64,000 nt of DNA from Laburnicola sp. R22_1 (Eukaryota; Ascomycota; Dothideomycetes; Pleosporales; Didymosphaeriaceae). The position numbers and the translations under genes are program-made. The notes beneath the pieces are model-generated. The model searched no databases. It saw nothing but the letters and a program-made list of their open reading frames with translations, and was not told where the DNA came from. Location of the stretch: NCBI GenBank assembly GCA_014281115.1, contig JACONQ010000016.1, positions 1,984,001-2,048,000 on the forward strand, given 5' to 3'. Below, in pieces: positions 11,901 through 22,894 of this stretch; the stretch's first letter is position 1; the number at the start of each line of letters is the position of its first letter.

Positions 11901-12559
11901 TAAGGAGCTATAGGTGGCCCCATTTATGTACAACTAGGTGTAGCTGGTTGCCCTAAATTAGTACGTTGCGCAGGTTGTCGTATTTGACGTCTAGTCTGTC
12001 TATGTTGGCCAGACAGAGCAAGAATAGCGTATTGGTAGGTAGTACGTAGAACGTGACATTACTAATTACCGTGTTAATATGTAGGGTGCCTATAAATATA
12101 ATTGCCTAGCCTCTGCTAAAGCGGATTTGGTGCTACCTAGCTATTAAGGTATCTATTTGCAAATTTGTAGCTGCCTATAGAGTAGTCACTTATAGTTCTC
12201 TAGCTGTTAAGACGCCTAAGGCTCCTGTGTTAGGCATAATACCCTAGAAGACTTTCTTATTATATTAATTCTTAAATATAAATATAGTGGCGGGCGCGTT
12301 ATTAACAGCTTTGAACGCGTTAATTTGGGTAGTTGCGTGGTATACAGCCTAGTTATTTAGATAGGCAATTATCTAGTTGCTGTTAATTATACTAGATAAC
12401 TTAGTGACAAACTAGTCTCCCTTAATTATTATCTTAGCGAGCATCTGCTAGGCCTTGTTGTTAATTTTAAGACCTTTGTACTCAGTCAGGAAAGCGTAAA
12501 AGTTAGCGACGTTGGGTTGTGCGTCGTGTGAGTAGGCTAATACTGTCTAGCGAAACCTA

Positions 12560-14200
12560 TTGTAGGATTGCTTGCGCTCGTCCCTAGAGTGCTTTGTTAA
12601 CTAGCAGCTAGGCTTACTATAGATAAAGCATTTCTTCTAAGATTGCTATTGCTTAGGTGGTAGTGGCTGTTAAAAAGGTAGTCCTTAAGAGTTATCTTAA
12701 TAGAGTCCTTAGCTATTAATGTCTTGCGGCAAGAAACGCGACAAGAATTCTTATAATCTATTTTCTCAACCTCTCTATGAGCCTTAACCTCTATAGGTCC
12801 TATTAGTCTAGTACTGCTTATAGCCCTCTGTGTTATTATTAAAGTTATTCTTATAGGGGTGTTAGAGGTTGTATTTATTTTAGTACTTGCTATTAGTGGT
12901 GTATTGCGTTGGATTTAGATTACGCGCCTCGCGCGAGCGGGTAGCAGCGCTAATAGATAAGTGTAGAGTAGAGCAGAGGCCTTTAAAAGTAGGCGCTAGG
13001 GCAAAGAGGGCAAGGTTATAGTCTTTAATACTGCTGCACGCGTTAAGTAGTTATTCGCGCAGTATGTTGTCACCTTAGTAGTTATGGCCTAACCTATGTT
13101 AAAGCTTCTAGAGCTTGTCAATAAGCAATTAAAGGGCTTTAAGATGAGACTTGTTAGGGTGGGCGCTAATTGTACGCGCTAGCGTAGTCGTTCTCCACTC
13201 GCTAAGGTACAGTTAACAATTCTCCTTAGTGTAGAAATGGCTTTTTATTATACCTATTATTATCTTAAGGTTATAGCTCTGGCCAGCGAGGCGGTTATAG
13301 TAGTAACTAGACGCTCTGTCTTTTAGTATAATAGAGAAGGCTCAATCCTAGTGCCGCTTAGGTAGTCTAATCTTGCTGCAATTATTACAAAAGATCCTAA
13401 ATTTAGTGTTAAATATATTGTATAGCCCACCTCCAAAGCGCTTCTTATTGTCGTACAGCTTGTAGAGGTCTGTAATAAGCCTATGTGTGTTGTTAAGACG
13501 CGTGGCGTCTGTAGGGCTTTCGCGCTATAGAGGGTTGTACGTATTATATAGGTTCGGCTGCTGTGTAGGGGATAGATGCGCGTTGTGCTGTTGCTAAGGA
13601 GGCAGGTATGGAGTGGGCTGCTGTTGTGGTGGAGGTATGGGTAGGTAGACAGTGCGTGCTATTAGAGCTAGTTAAGGGGAAGTAAGGTGGGTAGAGAGTT
13701 GTTAAGAGGATTATTATAACAAAGGTATATTATATAGAGGCGCATAATTTAGATTAAAGTGTAAGTTAAACTTCTTGCTTATTTTAAGCTAGTAAGTGAC
13801 CTCTTTGTTAGTTCATTTGTGATAGTCGCCCTACAGCGCTTCCGCTATATTATAGGCAATTAATTTGCCGTTCTTAGCTACAAAGACGCCTTGCTAGCGC
13901 AGGTAGTCTCTCTATTTAGTAATAAGAGCTTTATCGCCTTTGTTAAATAGTTCTTTTAGCCATCCTTTAAAGATAACAGTTATCTTGTCCTAGAGCTTAT
14001 AGTCCTCCTATCCTTTATCTTAGGAGATTTAGTAGTAGAAGAGGATATATGTGTTAACTCTCTTTGTGTCGATTGTCTTAATGTCCGTATTCTCGTCAAC
14101 ATCTAGGGGCTGGCCCTAGCTGTCCTTGTTAATAAGCGCCTATTCTTCCTTTGTGAGGTAGTTAGTGAAAGGCATTATAATTTCGTGGGGCGTCTCTTTA
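12560..14200 (-). pseudogene. Copia-2 Gag/protease remnant
   Basis: This minus-strand region precedes the integrase. It gives broken Gag-like text (for example 'SHAFKETPHEIIMPFTNYL' near 14160-14215, a Pro/Gln-rich segment near 13560-13700 and 'CFIYSKPSC' near 12600-12640, probably a damaged zinc knuckle). Assignment rests on position within the element more than on motifs. Confidence 0.55.
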
Positions 14201-14481
14201 AAAGCGTGGGATGCAGGTTAATAGTACTGTTAGCGGCGGGTACTGTAGAGCGTGATAGACAGGGACTTAGGTAAACACTTAGAGTCCTTTTTGCTTAGTA
14301 GTAGGCTACGACGCGCGAGTTTCGGCGAAGGCGTAATAGACGTGAAGACCCAGGTAAACGCTTAGGGTCTCGTTAGCACATAGTTTAGGGTATTACTATA
14401 CCCCTTATTATATCTCTTCTGGTTCGCCTTGCTATCTATAGTTATCTTATAGTATTAACTATAAGGGTAACTACTAATCAG

Positions 14482-14697
14482 TGTTGGTTTACAGGTAGTA
14501 AGGAAAAACTAGTCTTTGTCTTTAGTATCTAGTGTCTATATTCTGTGTTTTGTCACCCCTATATTTGGCTAGCTCTAATGTCGCGCCTTGTGCGCTAAGC
14601 ACAGTAGTCCCTGCACGATTATGCAGATCCGACCTCAACGCGCTTGTTCTATCTAACAACAGTTCTCGTAGACTTAGAAGATAAGAGAGTGCAGACA
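14482..14697 (-). repeat. Copia-2 5' LTR (right end)
   Basis: This 216-bp LTR is the upstream LTR of the minus-strand element and carries the element promoter by definition. A run of TTA triplets begins ~45 bp beyond it. Confidence 0.92.
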
Positions 14698-14739
14698 TTT
14701 TTATTATAGTAGTATTATTTTTATTATAGTATTTTTATT

Positions 14740-14935
<196 letters not shown>

Positions 14936-14970
14936 GCCTATTAGTAGAGATATATCTATATAGTATTATA

Positions 14971-15214
14971 TAGTCGGCTTACTAAACATTTTTTATACCT
15001 ATTTTTTTAGTTTAAGGTTAAAGTAAAAATTTTACTTGTGGGAGTAGCCCCGCGCTAAGACCGCCAAGCTTACTTAGTAGTTCGAACGCGCATTTTTGTA
15101 ACTACCTTTTTACACTTTTTTTATTACTAAGTAGGGGCTCTACTTTTTTATTATATTATTTAAGATAAAAGGCTTTATTATACTACCTCTAGGTAGTTAA
15201 TTTAACGCTACACA
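14971..15214 (+). repeat. SINE-like retroposon, copy E (longest)
   Basis: At 244 bp this is the most complete copy. The 14-bp direct repeat TATATAGTATTATA flanks it (14957-14970 and 15215-15228). It contains a GC-richer middle that the other copies lack, with AGTTCGAAC near 15079-15087, which resembles the core of an RNA polymerase III B box (GGTTCGANNCC). I could not find a convincing A box. Its 3' third carries two hairpins, AAGTAG...CTACTT and CTACCTCTAGGTAG, before the fixed 3' end. Confidence 0.75.
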
Positions 15215-15228
15215 TATATAGTATTATA

Positions 15229-15576
15229 AATTATAAGTAAGTAAAGGTACTAGTATATATAGTTCTTATTATTATTATTCTTAATAGTTATTAACTAGGT
15301 ATAGTAATATATTATTATAGGGCTATAATTAGCCTTAGGGTCTTTTTTAATAGGCATAGATCTTAAAGCTTTACTATATAGTAGTAAGATAACTATATAG
15401 ATAGTAGCTATAGGCTAAGCTTTTTAAGTTAAATAATTTAAAAATTTATTTATACCTAGCGTAAGTTTAGTCAGCCTCTTAAATACTATATACCTATTTT
15501 TTTAAATAAATTTTTTAGCTTTCTAGTGTATAATAAAATTATAGTTTTATTAACTTATATATACTTTTTACTAAGT
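15229..15576. other. AT-rich spacer without a gene
   Basis: AT-rich sequence lies between two retroposon copies. I see no recognisable coding remnant and no paired ends. Confidence 0.5.
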
Positions 15577-15588
15577 GCTCTAGGTATA

Positions 15589-15713
15589 TAGCGTTAATTT
15601 ATCTGCCTAGGAGTAGGATAATAAAGGCTTTTATCTTAAATAATATAATAAAAAAAGTAGAGCCGCCTACTTAGTAATTAGAAAGAGTGTAAAAAAGTAA
15701 TTATAAAAATGCG
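15589..15713 (-). repeat. SINE-like retroposon, copy F
   Basis: This 125-bp copy is flanked by GCTCTAGGTATA, 12 bp (15577-15588 and 15714-15725). That is the most sequence-complex target duplication of the family and therefore the best single proof of insertion. Confidence 0.8.
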
Positions 15714-15754
15714 GCTCTAGGTATAAAGATAAATTATATTAGTTAGAACTTCTT

Positions 15755-15856
15755 TTTATTAATACTAACTTAAAACGCTTTTCTGTATTAATAATAGTAG
15801 GAGAAATGACTGCTATTATAGTATTATTTTTATTAGAAACCTCTTAGTCGCAAAAA
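15755..15856 (-). repeat. Inverted partner of 8329-8425
   Basis: This ~100-bp block is similar to 8329-8425 in the opposite orientation. It is possibly the same decayed transposase fragment. Confidence 0.45.
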
Positions 15857-15953
15857 AACTATATTAGTTAGTTTAGTAATAGTATTATGTTTAATATAGT
15901 AATAGAAGAAGCAGATAGAGAATAAGGTAAGTAAGTGTTACTAAGAAGTATCT

Positions 15954-16195
15954 AAAAGAGAAACATCGCAGACCTTTTAGTATATAGTATAATACTGTAA
16001 GGAAAAGCTATAAGTATACTAAAAATATATTAAAAAAAGGTAAAATAGCTTAAAGATAGGTTAGGCTAGGGACTATTTATTAGCACGTGCAAATTAGCCC
16101 CTTATACTAATAAGGTAGTTAATTCTATAGTTTGTAGATACTAAAGTTAAAAATAATAATATAACACAGCCTACGCATAATGTATAAAAACCTAT
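15954..16195 (+). repeat. Dispersed repeat R3, copy 2
   Basis: This is a shorter, more mutated copy of the repeat at 510-788. Its right third is deleted relative to copies 1 and 3. Confidence 0.6.
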
Positions 16196-16370
16196 AACTA
16201 AATATAATTTTTTTATTTATCTATTTCTCTATATATAATAAAACTAATTATTATATATAACCTTAAGGTTATAATCTAGTATAGCTATTCCTCGTCCTAT
16301 AAACACTATTACTACTAGGTAGGCAGTTATATATTTATATGTGTATAATAAGAATAATAATACTATTAAT

Positions 16371-16768
16371 ACTAATAAAATTAATAAAATTAATAAAATT
16401 AATAAAATTAATAAAATTAATAAAATTAATAAAATTAATAAAATTAATAACATTAATAAAATTAATAAAATTAATAACATTAATAAAATTAATAAAATTA
16501 ATAAAATTAATAAAATTAATAAAATTAATAAAATTAATAAAATTAATAAAATTAATAAAATTAATAAAATTAATAAAATTAATAAAATTAATAAAATTAA
16601 TAACATTAATAAAATTAATAAAATTAATAAAATTAATAAAATTAATAAAATTAATAACATTAATAACATTAATAAAATTAATAACATTAATAACATTAAT
16701 AACATTAATAACATTAATAACATTAATAACATTAATAACATTAATAACATTAATAAAATTAATATAGA
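16371..16768 (+). repeat. 9-bp minisatellite, (ATTAATAAA)n
   Basis: About 44 units of ATTAATAAA run here with a variant ATTAATAAC. Variants are sparse in the left part (for example near 16450, 16475 and 16602) and become continuous from about 16,680 on. Because the unit length is a multiple of three and has no stop in several frames, long open frames exist on both strands, but their products are simple repeats (Leu/Ile/Met or Ile/Asn/Lys) and are not genes. Confidence 0.95.
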
Positions 16769-17105
16769 TAATATAGATACTAATAACTAGAACTAGTATT
16801 GCGAAGGGCGAATACTACTTAATATCGCGAATAGTATGGCAGTAAACTACGAGTTGTGCGGTACGTGAATAGGCCTAACTAATTTACTAAGAAGTATTTT
16901 AACCTATTATATAGACTTATAGAGAGCTAGTTAATAGTTAATAGTTTTACTTATAGTAATATATTATATATACATATAATATATAAGTATAATATACTTA
17001 ACTAATATAATTAATATTATATAACTTATTATATAACTAAAAACTAAGCGTATACGCTTACTATAGCTAGCTAATATCCCTTATAGTAAAAATAGCTAAA
17101 GGAAA
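16769..17105. other. AT-rich spacer without a gene
   Basis: RIP-like AT-rich DNA with a short GC-richer patch at 16,797-16,880. No feature is recognised. Confidence 0.5.
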
Positions 17106-17118
17106 AAACAAATAATAT

Positions 17119-17247
17119 GTGGCGTTATATTAACTACCTAGAGATAGTACAATAAAGGCCTTTATCTTAAATAATATAATAAAAAAGCAGAGCCCCCTGC
17201 TTAGTAATTAAAAAGTGCGTACAAAAGGTAGTAATTATAAAAAAGCG
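17119..17247 (-). repeat. SINE-like retroposon, copy G
   Basis: This 129-bp copy is flanked by AAACAAATAATAT, 13 bp (17106-17118 and 17248-17260). The GTGGCG end is unmutated, so the true 3' end of the family on the sense strand reads CGCCAC. Confidence 0.8.
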
Positions 17248-17338
17248 AAACAAATAATATAAAGAAATCTAAGAGTAATTACTAGTATCTATAAAGAGAT
17301 ATAAATAATAAACTATTATATTACTATATAATATCTAT

Positions 17339-17451
17339 GTGGCGTTAAATTAACTACCTAGGGGTAGCACTACAAAGGCTTTTATCTTAAATAATATGAC
17401 ATAAAAAAGCAGAGCCCCCTGCTTAGTAATTAAAAAAAGTGTGAAAAGGTA
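17339..17451 (-). repeat. SINE-like retroposon, copy H
   Basis: This 113-bp copy is flanked by ATAATATCTAT, 11 bp (17328-17338 and 17452-17462). Its 5' end stops about 16 bp short of copies G and I, again at the target duplication. Confidence 0.8.
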
Positions 17452-17771
17452 ATAATATCTATAATTAAATTCTCTATTAAAGAACGCTATATATATAAAA
17501 AGCTATTAAATTAGCTACTAAATTTAAGTTTTAGTTAAGTTTTAGGGTTAGGAGAAGAGCTAAGCAACAACAAAAAGGTATAGACGCAAAGCCCAGCTGC
17601 AATATACATAACCAAACGCTGAGGTCCTTACATCCAGCCTCTACTCTAAGCCCTCCCAAAATTAATACCCATCTCCTGCGCCTCGCTCTTCTCGCAAAGT
17701 TTAACATTAAACATCAAGCCCCATTAGTATCGTCCATATGCGACACGGGCGCTCCCGCGCCAACCCTCCAT

Positions 17772-18569
17772 CTACAAAAACACCACGAAAACAGCCGCAA
17801 CAGCAGGAACAACGAAAGACGACACCGTCCGCACCGCACCCGCACCCGCCCCATTATCAATAGCAACCTCCGTCAACGAAGCTTCCTTCCTCGCTTCACT
17901 AAGATTACCTTGCGTGCCTAGAATCAGTCAGCCACCACTCATCCGCAACCAAAAGAGAAACTCACCATTGGTAGCACCACACGAACACTTCCCCTTCTTA
18001 TCCTTCTTCTTCGCATCCTTCTCCGCCTGCCTCTGCGCACAAGTCTCGATAAGCGTAGCATTCCCCTGCAACTCCGCCAACCTAACCATCGCCTCCTCAA
18101 TCTCCCCCTCCAGCTCAACAACCTCGTCCTTATTCAATCCCTTCTTCTCAACATACTTCTCCAAAGCCGCCTCGTCCTCTCCCAACGCCGCCTTCTTGGT
18201 CACCTTCTTCAACTCCTTACAATCCTTCTTAACCGCCTTATTCGCATTGCGAACATCGCACTGCTCCGCGAGCGTACTGTTGGCCCGCAGCGCCTCCAGC
18301 GTGACCGCCGTGACGGAGGCTTCGGCTTTGATGCCTGCGACTTCGGCGGTCGTGAGCTTGCCTTTTGCGACGCGGTTGTCGAGTTCGGTTTGGTTGTTTG
18401 CGAGGTCGACGAGTTTTTGCATCTTGTTGAGGGATTTGCACGTCTTTTTTATGGAGGAGCCGTCGGCGGTGGTGCCATTTTTATCCTTGCGCGACTGGAG
18501 GAGGTGTGTTTCTGGGAATGCATAGGTGGTTGCGAGGAAGGCGAAGAGGAGGGTGAAGAGGAGACGCAT
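17772..18569 (-). CDS. Secreted, GPI-anchor-like protein with an internal duplication
   Basis: Two exons are modelled, 18569-17966 and 17917-17772, with a 48-bp intron (GTGAGT...TTCTAG, branch-like CTGACTGA), giving 249 aa. The spliced end matters: without the intron the protein ends in an unrelated tail, while with it the C-terminus is hydrophobic ('SFVVPAVAAVFVVFL') after a small-residue stretch ('DNGAGAGA'), a typical GPI-anchor signal. Residues 1-17 form a signal peptide ending TYA. The mature part holds two similar ~65-residue units, each beginning KK-x-CK-x-L and ending in an N-glycosylation site plus Cys ('NSTLAEQC' and 'NATLIETC'), then a Lys-rich linker and a CSC motif. I do not recognise a family. 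It is the only gene in a GC-balanced island between two RIP-degraded blocks, a setting in which fungal effectors are often found; that role is inference. Confidence 0.75.
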
Positions 18570-19376
18570 GGTGGATGGAAACGTGAAAAAGGAAAAAGAA
18601 TGGTGCTGTGTTAAGGTTGGGTTCAGTGTACTCGGATATTAATGAATGAATCAATTAACGAGACTAAAATGAATGATTCAAGTGGTGGGAGGATGTTTAA
18701 GAACAAAGTGGAGAGCGTAGATGGTAGGGAACTGTATTTTAAAGCTTCATGCGTAGAGACGATGACACTGGAGTGGGCCTTCATGCCTCGGAATCTCGGA
18801 TAGACTCAGGGTCAAATTTAGCTACCCTCATCTACACCTACGGCCTTTGCGTGGTTGAACCTTGACAGATTGACGGAAACCCATGCGCTGTGTTTCTCAG
18901 GCATCTGCTGTAGCATCTTTCGACATAGCTACTTGCGGTATGATAAGTGTGACGGTATGAAGGCTGCAACATTACCTTCCTCGTAGTGAAAGCGGACTCT
19001 GCAGAGTCGCTGCGTCTCACAAGGCCGACAAGGCCGACAAGGCGAATGCATCATCTACGAATGAAGACCAAGTAGTGATCGAAGTGTAGTAGTCCCCAAT
19101 CGACAGGGAACAAGCGCGTGACTCGCGGTTTGCGATGTTTCAACTGTGGCGCACGCCAAGCATTTGCCTGTATCGCGGCCTATTTATGGTCTGTTTCACC
19201 CTTTGGGTCTGAAAATCGATCCCAGAGGCGCGACAAGTTGCCACCGTCATGTTATGCGATGCGCTCTTCGGCGCATTGAGGAAGTTCGGATGTGAATGGC
19301 TTGCCGAACCGGCAAAGCGCCAAATGGGAGACTTCCGAGCCGTGACTTACCGCAGGATATTATTTATTTATTTATC
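18570..19376. other. GC-balanced non-coding flank of the island gene
   Basis: This is the upstream region of the secreted-protein gene and the rest of the island. A small AAGGCCGAC triplication lies at about 19021-19042. No convincing coding sequence is seen. Composition drops to AT-rich at ~19,360. Confidence 0.5.
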
Positions 19377-19664
19377 AGGAAGAGAAACATTGCAGACCTT
19401 TTAGTGTACAGTACAACGCTGTAAGGGAAAGCTATAGGTGTGCTAAAAACACATTAAAAAAAGGTAAAGTAGTAAGATAGGTTAGGCTAAATAGGAACTA
19501 TTTATTAGCATATACAAATTAGCCCCCTTATACTAATAATAAGGTAGTTAATTACAAGATATACTAGGTACTAAAGTTAATAATAATATAATATGCGGCT
19601 ACTGCCTACGCAGTATAAAATGCGCGACTAGACAAAATCGCCTAGTTATACTAGATTTCTGTCT
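19377..19664 (+). repeat. Dispersed repeat R3, copy 3
   Basis: This is the best preserved copy (most C and G retained). It is flanked on both sides by ATTTATTTATTTAT-like runs, which could be a long target duplication or a coincidence of simple sequence. It marks the edge between the gene island and the next repeat block. Confidence 0.65.
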
Positions 19665-19921
19665 ATTTATTTATTTATTTATATTAGTTTATAGTTAACC
19701 TAATCTTTTATAAATTATGAAACTTAATAATAAATATAATTAAGGTCTCAGAGCTAAAGTATTTAAAAAAGTGTAATTAAAATTAGCTATAGTAAGACGC
19801 TAAAGTAAAATATATATAATTATAAAAAACTAATTATATAATAGTAAACTATCTCTTCTCTAGAGTTAATTCGTAATATTACGTAATCCTAGACTGGCTG
19901 TTTAACTAACTACTATATTAT

Positions 19922-20162
<241 letters not shown>

Positions 20163-20269
20163 ACGTGAGTGTATAGCGAGCGCGCCGGCTAAGCGAGCGC
20201 GTCACCCTAATAAGCTATTAGGCCTTCTACGCGCAATTACTCAACACCACAACGTTGTACTATAGTCTA

Positions 20270-20737
20270 TAGTAGATATTCTTAATCGCTAACGTCTACT
20301 ACATCTTTTTCACACGTGCGCGAGTTGTGCCCTATCTTACTATAGCGCTTGCAGTGCCTTTTACCCTGCTTGCCTATACCTATTTAGGCCCTACCTTCCC
20401 GCATTTCCTCCTCTACCTGCGCCCTAACGTCGCATTAGGCTATTAAATCCTCTACCTATTCCTTTAATAGGTCTCTACCCTTTTAGATCCGCTTTCTTTT
20501 GCGTAATTTGCGCTTAGAAGTAGTCTTGTTTAACGCTTTAAGCTATAGCACTTAGGCTGCTAATAACGTCTGCCTATGCAGTAGCATTACAATGCCTCTC
20601 TACAGCTAATTAACAATCTTAACTATTAGAGTTAGTGATAATCCTTAGTGCTTTTGAATACAATCGCGAAGCAGCGTTAATTAAGCCTCTATCTTGTTGG
20701 CGTTGGTGGGTGTCTTAGGGTTCCATTGGGTCGCCCC
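20270..20737 (-). pseudogene. pogo-B transposase, 3' part
   Basis: The minus-strand frame continues from the piece at 23600-24785: 'QWNPKTPTNANKIEA' and then, after several stops, 'KRKLRKRKR' and a damaged zinc knuckle 'HCKRYSKIGHNSRTC' in which one Cys reads Tyr (TGC-to-TAC). Fot-like transposases often end with such a CCHC motif. The exact stop is unclear. Confidence 0.7.
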
Positions 20738-20739
20738 TA

Positions 20740-22889
20740 CCGAGGCTCACCGTCCGACCAGCCCCACCACCCAACAGAGCCACCACCCAACAGAGCCACC
20801 ACCCAACAGAGCCACCTAAACACCAAAACAGCTCTGCAACTTGAGGCTGTAGAGCCTCACATAATAGTTATTATCGCGATATTTTTTAGTGGTAATATCT
20901 ATAGGTATTGATTAATATATATAGCTATAGAAATCGTGTTGGAGTTTTAATCGCGCGCCCTTTGCGCGAGGTAGAAGCTGGTTGAGCTATAACAGCCTTA
21001 TAAGCCTCCCCACCAGCTGCAGGCCTCGCGATAGATCTCTTTCTAGGAGTAGCTTTTATAGGAGCCTTAAGGTTGCGCTTATTACCCTTTTGAGACGTTT
21101 TGAGAGCTTGTTGGAGTCGTTTTGCAGTCCTGCGAGCAGCTGCCCTAGAGGCCTGTTCAGCAGCCTTCTCCGCCTTCTCCTTCTCCTTTACCAGATTGGC
21201 TACAGCCCTCGCCTGACGCCTTATTTCCTTCTCCTTCGCCTTTGCCTGTCTTGTCTCTTTACGAAGCCTATTTGTCTCAGCTTTTTAGTGTTGTACCTGC
21301 TCCTCCTCGCGCTCCTGGAGCTGCCGGCGATCACGTGCCTCCTTCACCTTCCTTGGAGACCAAAATATAGCTCCACCTTGATACTCCTTAGGCTCCTTAA
21401 GCAGGAGAGGCTTGCCTCGCTTCCTACGCGTTCTCTTGTTGATCAGAGCCTTTCGTAGGCCCTTAACCTTATACTCAAGGAGGGTCTTTTAAGTTGAGAT
21501 TTGGTGGAAGGCCTGGCTTAGCTTTTGAGCTCGTTTATCACCTCGATCCTTAACTACCTGACGCAGTAGGCCTTCAGTCTTCCTCCAGTTTGAGGCACTC
21601 AAGGCTGAGGACTCGCTATCGCTTAAGGAGCTTGGGCTAATGTTGAATCTCTGTAGTATAACCTCAGGATGGAAGGGTGAGAGGCCTGTAGCCTCGAAGG
21701 CCTTTAGGATTGACGTTTCCTTAAAGGAGGCCTGCCAGGCTCGGTAGAAGAGGGGGAAGAAATCCCTCTTGCTCATTGAGCAAAGGCCCTGGCTCCTTTC
21801 CATAAAGGCTGAGATCTCCTTTAAGTAGGCTGTGGACAGAGGCTTGAACATAGCTACATCGAGCGGCTGCAGCGTATGGGTTGAATGAGGAGGATATACA
21901 GCGAGGAGGATCTTGTTCTAATTGCAGTACTCAATAAAATCCATTGTGAGGTGAGATCCATGGCCATCTAGGATAAGCAATCGATAGGAAGATCGAGCCT
22001 TCGCCTTTGTACCGCGATCAAACACCTGTTTAAGCCACGCGAGGCCGATATCGTTGTTCGTCCAGCCAGAGGGCGATGAGGAGATTCGAACCTGATGAGT
22101 CGCATGATCGAGGGCCTGTAGCCAGGAGTCCTGTATCGATCCTGAGGCTGACTGATAGATGAGAGCAGGCTCAAGGTAAGATCCATCAGCGCAGATACAG
22201 GCTAGCAGCGTTATCCACTCTCGCGAGCCATCCTGGATAGTACTCCTCCTCTTCCCCTCCTCGTACGAGGCTCTGCTAAAGATCCTCTTTGAGCGACCTA
22301 TAACACCGAGCATAAAGCCCTTCTCATCCATATTGTATGTGTGACGAGGCTCAACGTGATACTGCTCAATCTTCTCGCGTAGGAGGTCGAAGTAGAGGCT
22401 GTACTTCCTCCCTGAATCAGCCTTGTGGCGACTGTTGTCAATGCCCGTCGTCCATTTTGAGATGAGCTCGTCAGGATACCGGTGGACAAAGCGATTAACC
22501 CAGTTTACTCCAAGCTCTCTCCTCGCGATTTGTGAGGCGAAATTTCCAATCATAGCTTGTGTAGGTGGGAGGCCTCGGCTAGTGAGCTGTTTAATATAGA
22601 GTAGGAGCTCCTGCTCCTGTTGTGGGTGGAGAGCTTGCTGGTTTTGAGCCTGGGTAGCGCGTGAGGTTGAGACGCCCTTATGTCTTTGTGCGAGCGCTGC
22701 ACGGTTACAACCATACTCTCTCGCCATCTGTCTATAGCTAAATTGTTCTCCAGGTTCTAGCGATTCAATAGCTGCAAGCGCAGCCTCGATTGGGCTCATA
22801 CTGGTGGAGTTATCGCGTGTTGAAGTTAAGGTGTTGTCGTGGTGGGTGGCTCTGTTGGGTGGTGGGGCTGGTCGGACGGTGAGCCTCGG
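20740..22889 (-). mobile_element. pogo-type DNA transposon (pogo-A), inserted in pogo-B
   Basis: This 2,150-bp element is bounded by TA (20738-20739 and 22890-22891), with ~46-bp terminal inverted repeats starting CCGAGGCTCACCGTCCGACC. Just inside the left end the 18-bp unit containing CCCAACAGAGCCAC occurs three times; the right end has it once. The single long transposase frame and good GC content indicate it is the youngest complete element in the window. Confidence 0.92.
20925..22799 (-). pseudogene. pogo-A transposase (DDE superfamily), three in-frame stops
   Basis: One frame of 625 codons runs from ATG at 22799 to TAG at 20925-20927 without any frameshift. It is interrupted by stops at 21918-21920 (TAG), 21489-21491 (TAA) and 21285-21287 (TAA), each a CAG/CAA-to-stop type change. 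N-terminal residues ~1-115 form the Psq/CENP-B-like helix-turn-helix region ('FSYRQMAREYGCNRAALAQR', 'GVNWVNRFVHRYP'). The catalytic triad regions are present: 'YNMDEKGFMLG', 'LILDGHGSHLT' and, after the first stop, 'HTLQPLDVAMFKPL'. The C-terminus is Lys/Arg-rich and coiled-coil-like. It would cut and paste its own ends; only three point mutations separate it from an open frame, so related active copies may exist elsewhere in the genome. Confidence 0.88.
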
Positions 22890-22894
22890 TAGTA

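Larger units (their letters stand above)
8628..14697 (-). mobile_element. Complete but RIP-inactivated Ty1/Copia retrotransposon (Copia-2)
   Basis: The element is 6,070 bp with two 216-bp LTRs (8628-8843 and 14482-14697; TGTCGG/TGTTGG start, GCAGACA end) and a 5-bp target duplication TTTTT (8623-8627, 14698-14702; weak by itself because of the T-rich site). On the minus strand the order is Gag, integrase, reverse transcriptase, RNase H. The integrase C-terminal phrase 'GLVPTLLVFGAYPRI' and the RT phrase 'LWLRDITQAYVQS' mark a widespread fungal Copia lineage distinct from Copia-1. Both catalytic Asp residues of the RT box are changed to Asn ('TNNT'), and the first RNase H Asp likewise ('VFINGSFA'). 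Confidence 0.92.

Noticed and set aside
16244..16790. Long open frames on both strands (up to 168 codons)
   Set aside because: They translate the 9-bp minisatellite; products are Leu/Ile/Met or Ile/Asn/Lys repeats without any other sequence.
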